This document shows positions 16,526 to 27,300 of a stretch of DNA of 64,000 bases, in pieces. The translations under genes were made by a program, and so were the position numbers. The stretch is from CAYLLN01 sp036496265 (GTDB lineage Bacteria > Planctomycetota > Planctomycetia > Pirellulales > Pirellulaceae): contig DASXLL010000044.1 in NCBI GenBank assembly GCA_036496265.1, positions 41,311 to 105,310 on the forward strand, in the 5' to 3' direction. The notes beneath the pieces were generated by a model. That model did no database searches, was not told the origin of the DNA, and worked only from the letters and a program-made list of their open reading frames with translations. The stretch's first letter is position 1. Each line of letters starts with the position of its first letter.

Positions 16526-18187
16526 ATGGAAGAAATCAAACGCCAGGTGAATCGGGCTCAACAGCGGCTGGTGCTGGAGCAGTTTTGGCGGGTCTTTGGC
16601 TGGTCGCTGTTTAGCGCGCTCGTGGTCGCGGCAATCGGACTTGCAATTCCGCGAATTTGGGTTTTGAGTATCGAGCAGCGCGCTTGGGATTGGGGTTGGG
16701 TCGGCGGCAGCATCGCCCTCGGGCTCGCCCTGGCCGGCACTTGGACCTACCTCATCCGCCGCAGCAAGCTGGATGCGGCGATTGAATTGGATCGGCGGTA
16801 TGGACTGAAGGAGCGCGTGTCGAGCACGCTGGCACTTTCGCAAGACGAGCTAAAGAGCGATGTGGGGCAGGCGCTGATGACTGACGCGATTCGTCGCGTC
16901 GAGCGGATCGATGTTCGCGAGCAATTTCGCGTGTCGCCGACGTGGCGGCTGCTGTTGCCGCTGGCACCGGCGATTGCGATTGCCGTATTGGTGCTGATGC
17001 CGACGGCCGCGACAAAAGAAGCGCAGGCCAAGTCGGAGACTGAGCCGGAAATCAAGAAGCAAATCAAGACGGCGACGATGAAGCTGCAGGAGCGGCTCAA
17101 GGAGAGTCAGAAAAAGGCCGAGGAGCAGGGCCTGCAAGAGACGGATGTGCTGAAAGAGGTCAATAAGGAGCTGGAGAAGCTCGCCGGCAAAGACACGACG
17201 GATCGCAAAGACGCGCTAATCAAGATCAATGACCTGGCGAAGGAAATCGAGAAGCGGAAGAACGATTTGGGCGGCGCGGAGAAGATGCGGAAGGAACTGG
17301 ATAAGCTGAAGGACATTGCCAAGGGGCCAGCCGACAAGATGGCCGAGGCGCTCAAGCAAGGCGACTTCGGCAAGGCTCAGGAAGAGATGAAAAAGATGAC
17401 GCAGGAGCTGAAAGACGGCTCCTTGAGCAAGGAAGACGCCGAAAAGCTTGCCAAGCAGCTCGAGGAGATGAAGGAGAAGCTGCAGCAAGCGGTGCAGGAC
17501 CAGAAAGAAGCCCGGGAGCAAATGCAGCGGCAGATCGAGCAGAAGCTGGCGGAAGGAAACGTGGCCGAGGCGGCGAAAATGCAGCAGCAACTCGACCAGA
17601 TGAACCAAAACGCCGAGCAGCAGAATCAATTGATGGAACAACTCGCGCAAAGGCTCGGCCAGGCGAGCCAGGCAATCAAAGAGGGCGACACGAAACAAGC
17701 CGCCGAGCAGCTCGACAAGCTGGCCTCGGATCTCGAGAAGGTGCAAAAGCAGCTAGATGAAGCTGAAAACTTGCAGGAAGTGCTCGACCAGCTCGCGGAC
17801 GCGAAAGATGCGATGACCTGCCCCAATTGCCAGGGCGAAGGCTGTGCTCAATGTCAGACGAGCGGCAAGGGCGACGGCAAATCGGATAAGTCAGGTCAAA
17901 ACCAGAACGCCCGCAACAAAGGGCGAGGCTCCGGTCAGCGCGAGGAATCAGAAACGGACAAGGGCTTTTACGACACGCGGGTCGCGGCTGAAGCGAAGAA
18001 AGGACTAAGCGTTCGCATCGGCGATGCCAGTGGGCCCAACAAGACCGGCAAATCGCAAGAGGCGATCAAGGAAGAGATTCGCGCTTCGCTGGCGAAGGAG
18101 CCCGACGCACTGGAAGACGTGACGCTCCCGCGCGATCAGCGGGAGAATGCCAAGCAGTATTTTGAACGGCTGAGAAAGGGCGAATAG
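16526..18187 (+). CDS. Membrane-anchored coiled-coil protein with half-DnaJ zinc motif
   Basis: A 553-residue protein of unknown function. The start at 16526 is supported by an AAAGGAA box eight bases upstream. Three membrane helices lie at about 24-46, 55-77 and 139-160. Residues 165-425 are a very long Lys/Glu/Gln-rich coiled coil. At 431-442 it has CPNCQGEGCAQC, which resembles half of a DnaJ-type zinc-binding repeat. The C-terminus holds a folded-looking domain with GFYDTRVAAEAKKGLSVRIGD. Similar proteins occur in planctomycete gene clusters for membrane or BatA-like systems, from memory, but no such neighbours are seen here. It could be a structural or scaffold protein with the coil facing one side of the membrane. 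Confidence 0.72.
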   Translation: MEEIKRQVNRAQQRLVLEQFWRVFGWSLFSALVVAAIGLAIPRIWVLSIEQRAWDWGWVGGSIALGLALAGTWTYLIRRSKLDAAIELDRRYGLKERVSSTLALSQDELKSDVGQALMTDAIRRVERIDVREQFRVSPTWRLLLPLAPAIAIAVLVLMPTAATKEAQAKSETEPEIKKQIKTATMKLQERLKESQKKAEEQGLQETDVLKEVNKELEKLAGKDTTDRKDALIKINDLAKEIEKRKNDLGGAEKMRKELDKLKDIAKGPADKMAEALKQGDFGKAQEEMKKMTQELKDGSLSKEDAEKLAKQLEEMKEKLQQAVQDQKEAREQMQRQIEQKLAEGNVAEAAKMQQQLDQMNQNAEQQNQLMEQLAQRLGQASQAIKEGDTKQAAEQLDKLASDLEKVQKQLDEAENLQEVLDQLADAKDAMTCPNCQGEGCAQCQTSGKGDGKSDKSGQNQNARNKGRGSGQREESETDKGFYDTRVAAEAKKGLSVRIGDASGPNKTGKSQEAIKEEIRASLAKEPDALEDVTLPRDQRENAKQYFERLRKGE

Positions 18188-18189
18188 GC

Positions 18190-18248
18190 CGTGGGGCAGG
18201 CATCCTGCCTGCCGTGAAATGCTGGGCAGGCTGGAAGCCTATCCCACG
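18190..18248. repeat. Three-way-junction palindromic element
   Basis: A closing stem CGTGGG/CCCACG (18190-18195 and 18243-18248) encloses two hairpins: GCAGGC/GCCTGC (18196-18212, loop ATCCT) and AGGCT/AGCCT (18228-18240) with a GGA triloop. It lies just after the stop of the membrane coiled-coil gene and before the convergent giant gene. It could terminate one or both, or be a dispersed repeat. Confidence 0.7.
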
Positions 18249-18252
18249 ATTT

Positions 18253-18281
18253 CCGGGACCAAGTTTGGTCCCGGCTGTTGG
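18253..18281. repeat. Hairpin repeat CCGGGACCA/TGGTCCCGG (reverse copy)
   Basis: A 9-bp stem with four-base loop (18253-18274), followed by GGCTGTTG. It is the exact reverse complement of the hairpin at 59094-59115 together with its AACAGC flank, and closely resembles the one at 50822-50843. Sited between convergent genes, so a bidirectional terminator is possible. Confidence 0.75.
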
Positions 18282-18302
18282 TGTTTACCCGGTTGGTTTC
18301 AG

Positions 18303-21300
18303 CTAGTTGCCAAGCTGAGCCATGAGTTGATCGACGGCGTCTTGGTAATTGTTGACGCCGTTGTCGGTGAGGCTGTTGAAGGCCTCGCCATCGGCTCCGA
18401 GCAGCGACAGCAACGCCAGATCCGTTGCTTCCGGTTCACCGGGTGCCTTAACGTGGATCGTAGCGGTCGCTTGATTGCTAGTAGCAACACCGTCCGTCAG
18501 GGTGTAACTGAAACTGTCGTCGCCAGCGAAACCGGCCTGGGGAGTATAGGTGAACGAGCCATCATCGCTCATCGTCAGCAGGCCGTGCCCCGTTGTGTTC
18601 ACAATGTGGACAGTCAGCGGCCGTGAGTCGGGACTATTGTCGTTGGCCTGTACCCCTGTGGCGGCAGTCGTGTCGAGCTCGACGTCTTGGTCGGTTGTGA
18701 ACGCATCGTCAGTGGCCACCGGGATCCCATGGACGACGATGATGACGGTCGTTTCGTTACCCGGATCGGCGTCCTTGGGCCGGTAGGTGAAGCTGTCGCT
18801 GCCATGGAAGCCGGCTGCGGGTTGATAAATGAATGTTCCGTCGGACGAGAACGTGACCGTGCCGCCGTTGACGGGATCGCTGAGCTTTTCGGCGGTCTTG
18901 GCGTCGCCTTCGACGTCCGTGTCGTTGTTCAACACGCTGTTGGCCGCGGTAACCGTGAGCGTACTATCCTGCGCGACGTCGTAGGCGTCGGCTACGCCGT
19001 GCGGGGCATCGTTGACCGGTGTGATGTGGATCGTGAAGCTTTCGGTCAAGTTATCGACACCGCCATTAGCCGTGCCACCGTCGTCCTTGACGATCCACGA
19101 GAAATCGCCGGAGCTATTGGCGTCCGGGACGGTTTTGTAGGTGAGTGCTTTGAGCTCGGCGAGCGTTAAGGTGTCTCCGGAGTGGACTGCGGTCGTACCG
19201 TCGGACTGAAAGACGTTGACGAGTGGCGGAATCGATTGGATCACATACGTGAGCGTTTGCGACGAAGCTTCGTCGGCGCCGCCGCCTGGGCCGTAATCCA
19301 GGCTGTCCAGGCCGAGCGGCGTAGCGGTCGCGTCGAATTCGTCTTCCGAGACGGTGATGTCGTTTGCCGTGCCATTGGTGCGCTGGGGCGCGTCGTTAAT
19401 GGCGTTGATGGTGATGGACAGCGACTGATCGAGCGTATCGACGCCGCCGCCAGTTGTGCCGCCGTCGTCTTTGACCGTCCACGTGAGATGACCGGCGCCG
19501 TTCGCGTCGGCCACGGTCGTATACTTCAGACCCTGCAAATCGGCGAGCGTCAGCGTTGCGTTCGCGGCTACGGCGGTCGTGCCGTCGGCCTTGAAGACAT
19601 TGATGAATGAGGGAATGGAAGTGATCTCGTAAGTCAGAGTCTCCTGCGACTCGTCGGCGCCGCCGCCGGGTCCATAAGCCAGGCCCGTGAGGCCGAGGGA
19701 GGCGGGGGTCGTCGCCACGCTGTCTTCATCGGCGGTGATGCTGGTCGGGGCGGTGGAGGTGAGCACTGGGGCATCATTGACGGCATTGACGACGACGGAA
19801 AGCGTTTCCGCCAGCGTGTCGATGCCGCCATTGGCGGTGCCGCCGCTGTCCTTGATGCTCCAAACCAGGTTGCCGGTGCCGACGGCATTGGCGACAGTTT
19901 CGTACTTGAGGCCTTGCAGGTCGGCGAGGGTTAGCGTGGTGCTGGTGGTGACCGGCGTCGTGCCATCGGCTTTGAACAAAGTGATCGTGGAAGGAATCGA
20001 CGTGACGAGGTAGTTCAGCGATTGCGTGGCTTCGTCGCTGCCGCCGCCGGGGCCGTAGTCGAGGCCTGACAGGCCGAGCGTCACGGCGGTGCTGTTGGCG
20101 CTATCTTCGGCCACGTTGACAGTCGAGAAAGTGCCGGCGGTCCGCGCGGGAACATCGTTGACCGCATTGATGGCCACCGCGATGGTCTCAGTCAACGTAT
20201 CGTTGCCGCCATTGGCGACGCCGCCACTATCCTGCACCGTCCAAGCTAGCGTTCCGGCGCCATTGGCATTGGCGATGGTCTTGTACGTGAGGCCTTGCAG
20301 CTCGGAGAGCGTGAGCGTTGTGTTGGCGTCGACGGCGGTCGTGCCGTCGGCCTTGAAGACGTTGATGAAGGCGGGGATGGTGATGACTTTGTAGGTCAGC
20401 GTTTGGCCGGATTCGTCGCCGGCGCCGCCGGGACCGTACGTGACGCCCGTCAGACCCAGCGAGACGGCGTTCGCGTTGGCGCTGTCCTCATTGACATTGA
20501 TCGGAACCGGGTTGCCGGCCGTGCGGGCGGGCGGATCGTTGACGCCAACGGTGATGACCTGATTTTCGGTCAGGGTATCGACGCCGCCATTGGCAGTGCC
20601 GCCGTTGTCTTGCACGGTCCAAGTGTAAACACCCGCGCCGACCTGGCCGGCGATCGTCTTGTAAGTCAAACCTTGGAGCTGAGTAAGCGAAAGCGTCTCA
20701 TTGACAGTGACCGGCGTCGTGCCGTCGGCCAAAAAGAGCGGCGCGAACGAGGGAATGTTCGTGATTTTGAAGGTCAGCGTCTGGCCGGCTTCGTCGGCGC
20801 CGCCGCCGGGGCCGTAGGTCAGGTTGGAGAGCAGCAGCGGTACAGCCGTCGTGTTGGCGGCGTCAGCTGGGACGCGGAAATCGGGAATCGTGCCGGCCGT
20901 CCGCACCGGTTTATCGTTGACGGCCGAGATGTTGACGGAAATCGATTGAGTCAGCGTGTCGGTGCCACTATTGGTGGTGCCGCCGTTGTCTTTGACGGTG
21001 AAGGTGATGTTGCCTGTACCAGTGGCGTTGGCAACGGTCTTGTAGGTGAGACCTTGCAGCTCGGCCAAGGTCAGCGTGTCGTTGGCGTTGACGGCGGTCG
21101 TGCCATCGGCCTTGAACAGGGCGACCATCGCCGGAATGGCGGTGATCTTGTAAGTCAGCGTTTGGGCCGCTTCTTCGTTGCCGCCGCCGGGGCCGTAGTT
21201 CACGCCGGACAAGCCGAGCGCGACCGCCGTGGTGTTCGAGGCATCTTCGCTCACGCTCAGGCTGGGGAGCGCGCCGGCGGTTAAAACGGGCGAGTCGTTG

Positions 21301-24300
21301 ACCGCGTTAATACTGACGCTCAACGTTTGAGCCAAGGTATCGACGCCACCGTGGGCCGTGCCTCCGTTATCCACAACGTTCCAGGTAATGTTGCCGGTGC
21401 CGCTCGTGTCCGCGGTGGTTTTGAGCTTAAGACCCTGCAGCTCGGCGACTGTCAGCGTGGAACCGGCGGTGACGGCAGTCGTGCCGTCGCTCTTGAAGAG
21501 GCTGATGAACGCGGGCACGCCGGTGATTTGGATCGAGAGCGTCTGGCTGGCCTCGTCCGAGCCGCCGCCGACACCGTACGTCAGACCCGAGAGGCCGACA
21601 GGCACGGCCGTCGTGTTCGCCGTGTCTTCAGAGAAGCTCGGCGAGGCCGGAGCACCGGAAATGCGAACCGGAGAATCGTTTACCGCATTGACGGTGATCG
21701 CGAGCGACTCGGTGAGCGTGTCGATGCCGCCGTCGGCGGTGCCGCCGTCGTCCTGGATGGTCCAGGTGATGATGCCGTTGCCGTTGGCATTGGCCATCGT
21801 CTTAAACGTGAGGCCTTGGAGCTCGTCGAGGGACAGTGTCGCGCCGGCGGTGACGGGCGTCGTGCCGTCGGCCTGGAAGATCTGGATGAACGACGGGAAG
21901 GAGGCCAGTTTTATCGTGAGGTTTTGGCCGGCTTCCGTCGCGCCGCCGCCGGGTCCATAGTCCAGATCCGAGAGGTCGAGCGTGACGGCTGTCGTGTTGG
22001 TGCTGTCTTCATCGACGGTGACCGGCGTGATCGTCCCGGTGATGCGTTCGGGCTGATCGTTCACGCCGACGGTGATCGTCAGGTTTTCGGACAGCGTATC
22101 GACGCCGCCATTGGCCGTTCCGCCATCGTCGCGAACGGTCCACGTGATCGTGCCGCCGCCAACGATGCCGGGGAGAGTTTTGTACGTCAGTCCCTGAAGC
22201 TGCTCGAGGGTGAGTTGTTCGCCGGAATTCACCGGGGTGGTGCCATCGGCCTCAAACAAATTCACGAACGTAGGAATGCTTCCCAGCGTGATGAGCAGCG
22301 TTTGATTGGCTTCGTCATCGCCGCCGCCGGGACCGTACTCAAGGCCGTCGAGTCCGAGGCCGACGGCATCTGTATTGGCGCTGTCGGCATCGGCGCTGAC
22401 GGTCGTGGTGTCGCCGGCGATGCGAACCGGAGCGTCGTTGACGGCGTTGATGGTAATCGTCACCGTGGCGGGGCTGCTGGCGATGATGCCATCGGATGTC
22501 TGATAACGGAAGGTATCGGTGCCGACGAAATCCGCGTCCGGCGTATAAGTGAATGTGCCGTTGGAGTTAAAATTGAGCGTGCCGTTGGTTGGTGGCGTGA
22601 TGACGGCGGCGGTGAGTGGATCGCTGTTGATGTCGCTGTCATTGGCCAAGACGCCGTTGGCGGTGACGGTTAGCGTCGCATCCTCATTCGTCGAATAGGA
22701 ATCGTTTTGGGCAGTGGGCGCCGTGTTGACGATCAAATTGACGGTGATGGAGCCGCTCTGGCCGGGTGGATTGGAATCATCGGAAACGCGATAGGTGAAG
22801 GTATCGGTGCCGGTGAAGCCGGAATTGGGGGCATAGGTGAAGGAGCCGTCGGCATGGAAATTCAGCGTGCCGTTGACCGTCGAGACGAGCACCGTCGCGG
22901 TCAGATTCGGGCTGTCTACATCGGAGTCGTTCTTCAAGACGCCGTTGGCGGCGGGAACGTTCAGCGGCGTGTTCGGCGTAACGCGATAGGAATCCGGGTT
23001 GCCAACCGGCGAGTCGTTCACCGCGTGGACGGTGATCGATACGGTGGTAGTCGTGCTCTGAGCACTGCCGTCGCTGGCTTGGTAAGTGAAGGGATCTGAG
23101 CCGAAGAAGTTGGCGACCGGCGTGTAGGTGAACGATCCGTCAGGATTCAGCACCACGGTGCCGTGAGCGGGCTGGGTGGCGTTAATGGCCCTGAGCGTCG
23201 TATTCGCGTCGCTATCGGTGTCGTTGGCCAAGACGCCGCTGGCGGCACTAATCGTTCCTCCGACGTCTTCATCGAAATTATACGAATCGGCGGTGGCAAT
23301 CGGAGCGTGATTGGCGGCATTGACGGTGATGGTCACCGTGCCGGTGGCGGTCGCGGTGCCGTCGCTGATCTGATACGTGAAGGTGTCGCTGCCGGTGAAG
23401 GCGGCGTTGGGAGTGTAGGTAAAGTTGCCGTTGGCGCTGAGAACCAGCGTACCGTTGGTGGGCGCTTGGACCGGTGTGGTCGAGACGGTCAACGTGTTGC
23501 CGTCAGCGTCGGTGTCGTTGGACAGCAGATTCGGGCTGCCGCTAACGGTCAGAACGGTGTCCTTGGTAGTCGTGAAACTGTCGTTGCCGGCGACCGGCGT
23601 ATCGTTGACGGCGGCGATGGTGATGGTAGCCGTCGCGATGTTGCTGTCGCTGGTGCCGTTATTGGCTTTATACGTGAACGTGTCGGTGCCGTTGGCGTTG
23701 GCGTTGGGTGTGTAGGTGAATGAGCCGTCGGCAGCCAGGGTGATAGTGCCTTTTGTCGGCTGGGTGACGATGGTTGCCGTCAGCGCGTGATTTGTCGGAT
23801 CGACGTCGTTGTGCAGCACGCCGTTGGCCGCCGTGATGGCGAGCGCCGTGTCTTCCGTGGCTGAGAAGGCGTCGGCGACGGCGGTTGGCGGCCCGCTGCC
23901 GACGCTGATGGTCACCGTTGTGGCGGCGCTTTGCTTTGTGCCGTCGCTCGACTTGTAGGTAAACGTGTCGGTGCCGGTGAAGCCGGTGGTCGGCGTGTAC
24001 GTGAACGAGCCGTCGGCGTTGAGGGTGAGCGTGCCGTGGCCGGGCTGCGTGACGACGCTGGCCGTGAGCGTTTTGCCGGCGGCGGCGGTGTCGTTTTTCA
24101 GAACGCCGCTGGCCGCGGGAATGGTGAGAGCGGTGCTGATGGCGGTGGAATAACTATCGGCAACGCCGACCGGAGCGCCCGTGTTTCCGCCGGAAGTGCC
24201 CATGGCGCTGTGTGGGATGTAATACAGGCTGCTGCCGCTTGCCTGGCCGGAGAGATAGACGGGCAAATTCGTCGCGAACGTGGTGCTGGTCGTTTGCGAC

Positions 24301-27300
24301 TGCGAATTGGTGCTGTCGAACTTGATTTGCGACTGGCTGCTTTGCAGCGTGAAAGCGTTCGTCGTGCCCGTCCAGTCGGAGCCGCTGACCGTATGCCAGA
24401 GCTCATTCCCGGAGGTATCGAACGCGGCGCGAGCATAGTTCCGCGATGTGGACGAGAAAAAGTCGCGGATCGAGATGGTTGTCAGTTGGCGTCCGAGTTC
24501 GCCGAAGTTGTTATTGGCGCCGGTCGTGTTCTGCGCCATGTTCGTGATGGCGATTTGGTTGGTTGTGACCGTGCCGCCTTGCGAGCCGGCAGTGCCTTTG
24601 CCGTCGATGACGAACTGCGGCTGAGTTTCCTTGATCTGGTAGGCGCCCGGAGCGAGCGTTTCGAACTTGTAGCTGCCGTCTTCGAGCGTTTTTACGGTTT
24701 GATTGACGGTCGTGTTAGTGCCGGCGGTGGCAGTGCCGGTCAAGGTGATCGTAATGCCGACGATTGGCAGCTCGCCCACGTCCTTGATGCCGTTGTTGTT
24801 GACATCGAAATACACGAAGCCGGAGAGAGTGCTCGGCTGGAAGTCTTGAACAGTGATGTTGGCCGTCGTGGCGGCCGAGAGCTGGCCGTCCGAGCCCTTG
24901 GCCTTGTAGGTGAAGCTGTCAGCGCCGGTGTAACCGGCCGTCGGCGTGTAGGTAATTTTTGTGCCGTCGGTAGAAACAGCGACGGTGCCGTGGGCGGGCT
25001 GCGTGAGCGACGCGGAGTCGATGGTCAGCGTTCCGGCCGGGGTGGTGCCGGAGGTGTCATTGGTGAGCACGTCGAGCGTCGTGGCGGTGTCTTTGAAGGC
25101 CGTGAGCGTATCGGTCGCGCCGGTGGGCGGGCCGTTAACGTTCATCGTCACCGTGCCAGTGGCGGTGTGGCCCAAGCCGTCGCTGATCGTATAGGTGAAT
25201 TTTTCGGTGCCCTTGAAGTTGCTGGCGGGCGTGTAGCTGAGGCGGGTGTTGTTCTGAGTAATGGAGACGGTGCCGCCGTGGTCGGTCGTGCCGACGGCGG
25301 TGACGGTGAGCGTGCCGCCGGTGGTCGTGGAATCGAGCGTGTCGTTCGCGAGGACATCGATCGTCGTCGCGCTGGCGTTCGTGCTCACGCTGAAAGTGTC
25401 ATTGTTCGCGGCCAGGCCACCGGTCGTGACGGTGACGGTGCCCTGGGAAGTCAGACCACCGGATACACCGGCCGCCCGATCGTTGATCGTGTAAGTAAAC
25501 GTTTCCGTGCCGGTGAAATTGGCTTTCGGCGTGTAGAGCACACTCTTGCCGTCAGAAGCGATTGAAATCGAGCCGCCCTGGCTGCCCGTGCCGACGGCCG
25601 ACACACGCAGCGTCTCGCCGGTATCCGGCGTGATGGTATCGTTGGCGAGCACATCGAGCGAGGTGGCGTTGCTGTTCTTGCTGACGTTAAATGAGTCGTT
25701 GGTTGCTGTCGGAGCATGGTTCACGGTCGAAACGTTCATCGAGATCGTCGCCGTGTGCGTCTCGTTCGACTGATTCTTAGCCGTGTAGGTGAACGTTTCC
25801 GTGCCGGAGAAGGCGGCGGCAGGACTGTAATTCAGCGTCTTGCCGTCCGACGAGATTGTGACAATGCCGCCGTGGTCGGTCGTGCCGACGGCGGAGATCG
25901 TCAGGGTGTTGGTGGCGCTGCCGACGTTCGCATCGTTCGCGAGCGGGTTGATGGAGTTGTTGGAGCTGTCTTGATTGACCGCGAAGGTATCGTTGACGGC
26001 GTTGAACGTGGGACCCACTTCGACGGAGGTTGAGCTGTAGTGAATTTGCGCTGCGGGCACAGCAGTGTCCTGGCCGTAAACCAGAACGTTGTGATCCGGT
26101 AGACCGTCCGCTGGATCGCCGCTAAACGTGAGAGTGCCGCTGGCGCTAGCGCGAAGTGGGACGCTAAACACTTCGCGCTTTGTCGGACCGAGCGGCGAGG
26201 TGTTGCCGGCAAAGGCACCGCCTTCATCGATCAGTCCCGCCGTGGTCGTCGTGCCTGTCTGTTCGTTGCTGTAGGTGCTGGAATAGGTGAGCGGGCCGGT
26301 GACGGTGGCCTTCGTGCTGTCGTAGTTGACGTCCAAATAGGCGGCGAAGACGCCTTGTGCGCCCGATCGCACATCTTGAGCGAAAACATGCAGCACGAAG
26401 TCTTGGCCGACGGACAAGGTCGTGATAGCCGAGCCGTCGGGCTTGGTGATCGTGAAGGTCAAATCGACCTGGGCGGTATCAACTGTCAGATTGACCGCTT
26501 GAGAGGCGGTGTTGCCGGCCGCGTCGGTCGCGACGACGTTGAACGACTGGTTTGCGGTCGAGGTGGGCGAGAAGGTTACGACACCCGTGGTCGAATTGAT
26601 CGACGCGCCGGTGGGAGCGTTCGTCAACGTATAGGTCAGGCCGCTGGTGCCGCCTTCCTCGTTCGCTTGAGCGTTGTAATTCAGGTCAAAGCCGACGAGT
26701 GCGGTGGTTGGGGCGGTGCTGGAAAAAGTCGGAACGGATGTGTCGTACACGACATGGAGGGCGGGGCTGGCACTGCTCGTTGTGCCGCTCACGGTCTGTG
26801 TGGCAGTGATGTCGCTGGCTCCTTGGCCGAGAGCCGTGCCGGGATTGGCGACCGTCAGCGTGATCGTGTTCGAGGAAGCAACGCCTTGGGCCAGGACGGT
26901 CGTGCCCTTGAGCAGCTTTACCGTAGCGCCAGCGGTGACGCCGTTGATTGCGAAATCGAGCGACGAAGCGTTGGTGATGTTGTCGGAGTTGCTGGAGCCG
27001 CTATCGCTGATGGTCGCGAGATCGACGGACGTTGGTCCCCCCGCATTGACGGTGACGAGGACGTCTTGTGTGTCGAAGGCGTCGGCAGTCGTCGTGGTCT
27101 GCGTGCCGCGGACGCCCACGGTGACGTGGAACGTGCCCACGAAGCCGGCCGGCGGCGTGACCGTGACCAGGCCCGTGCTGTTGTTCACGTTCAACGTGTA
27201 GTTGGTTGTTTCGTTAGCGGGCTTGTTGGCGTCGAAGAAGTTGGGGTCGGCCGCGATGTTTTCAGCATCCTGAGCGGTGAGTTGGATGTTGATCGGCTGT

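Noticed and set aside
20295..25565. Several long plus-strand frames (up to 544 codons) opposite the giant gene
   Set aside because: They are Gly/Val/Arg-rich mirror frames of tandem repeats, with repeating composition caused by the coding repeats on the other strand.
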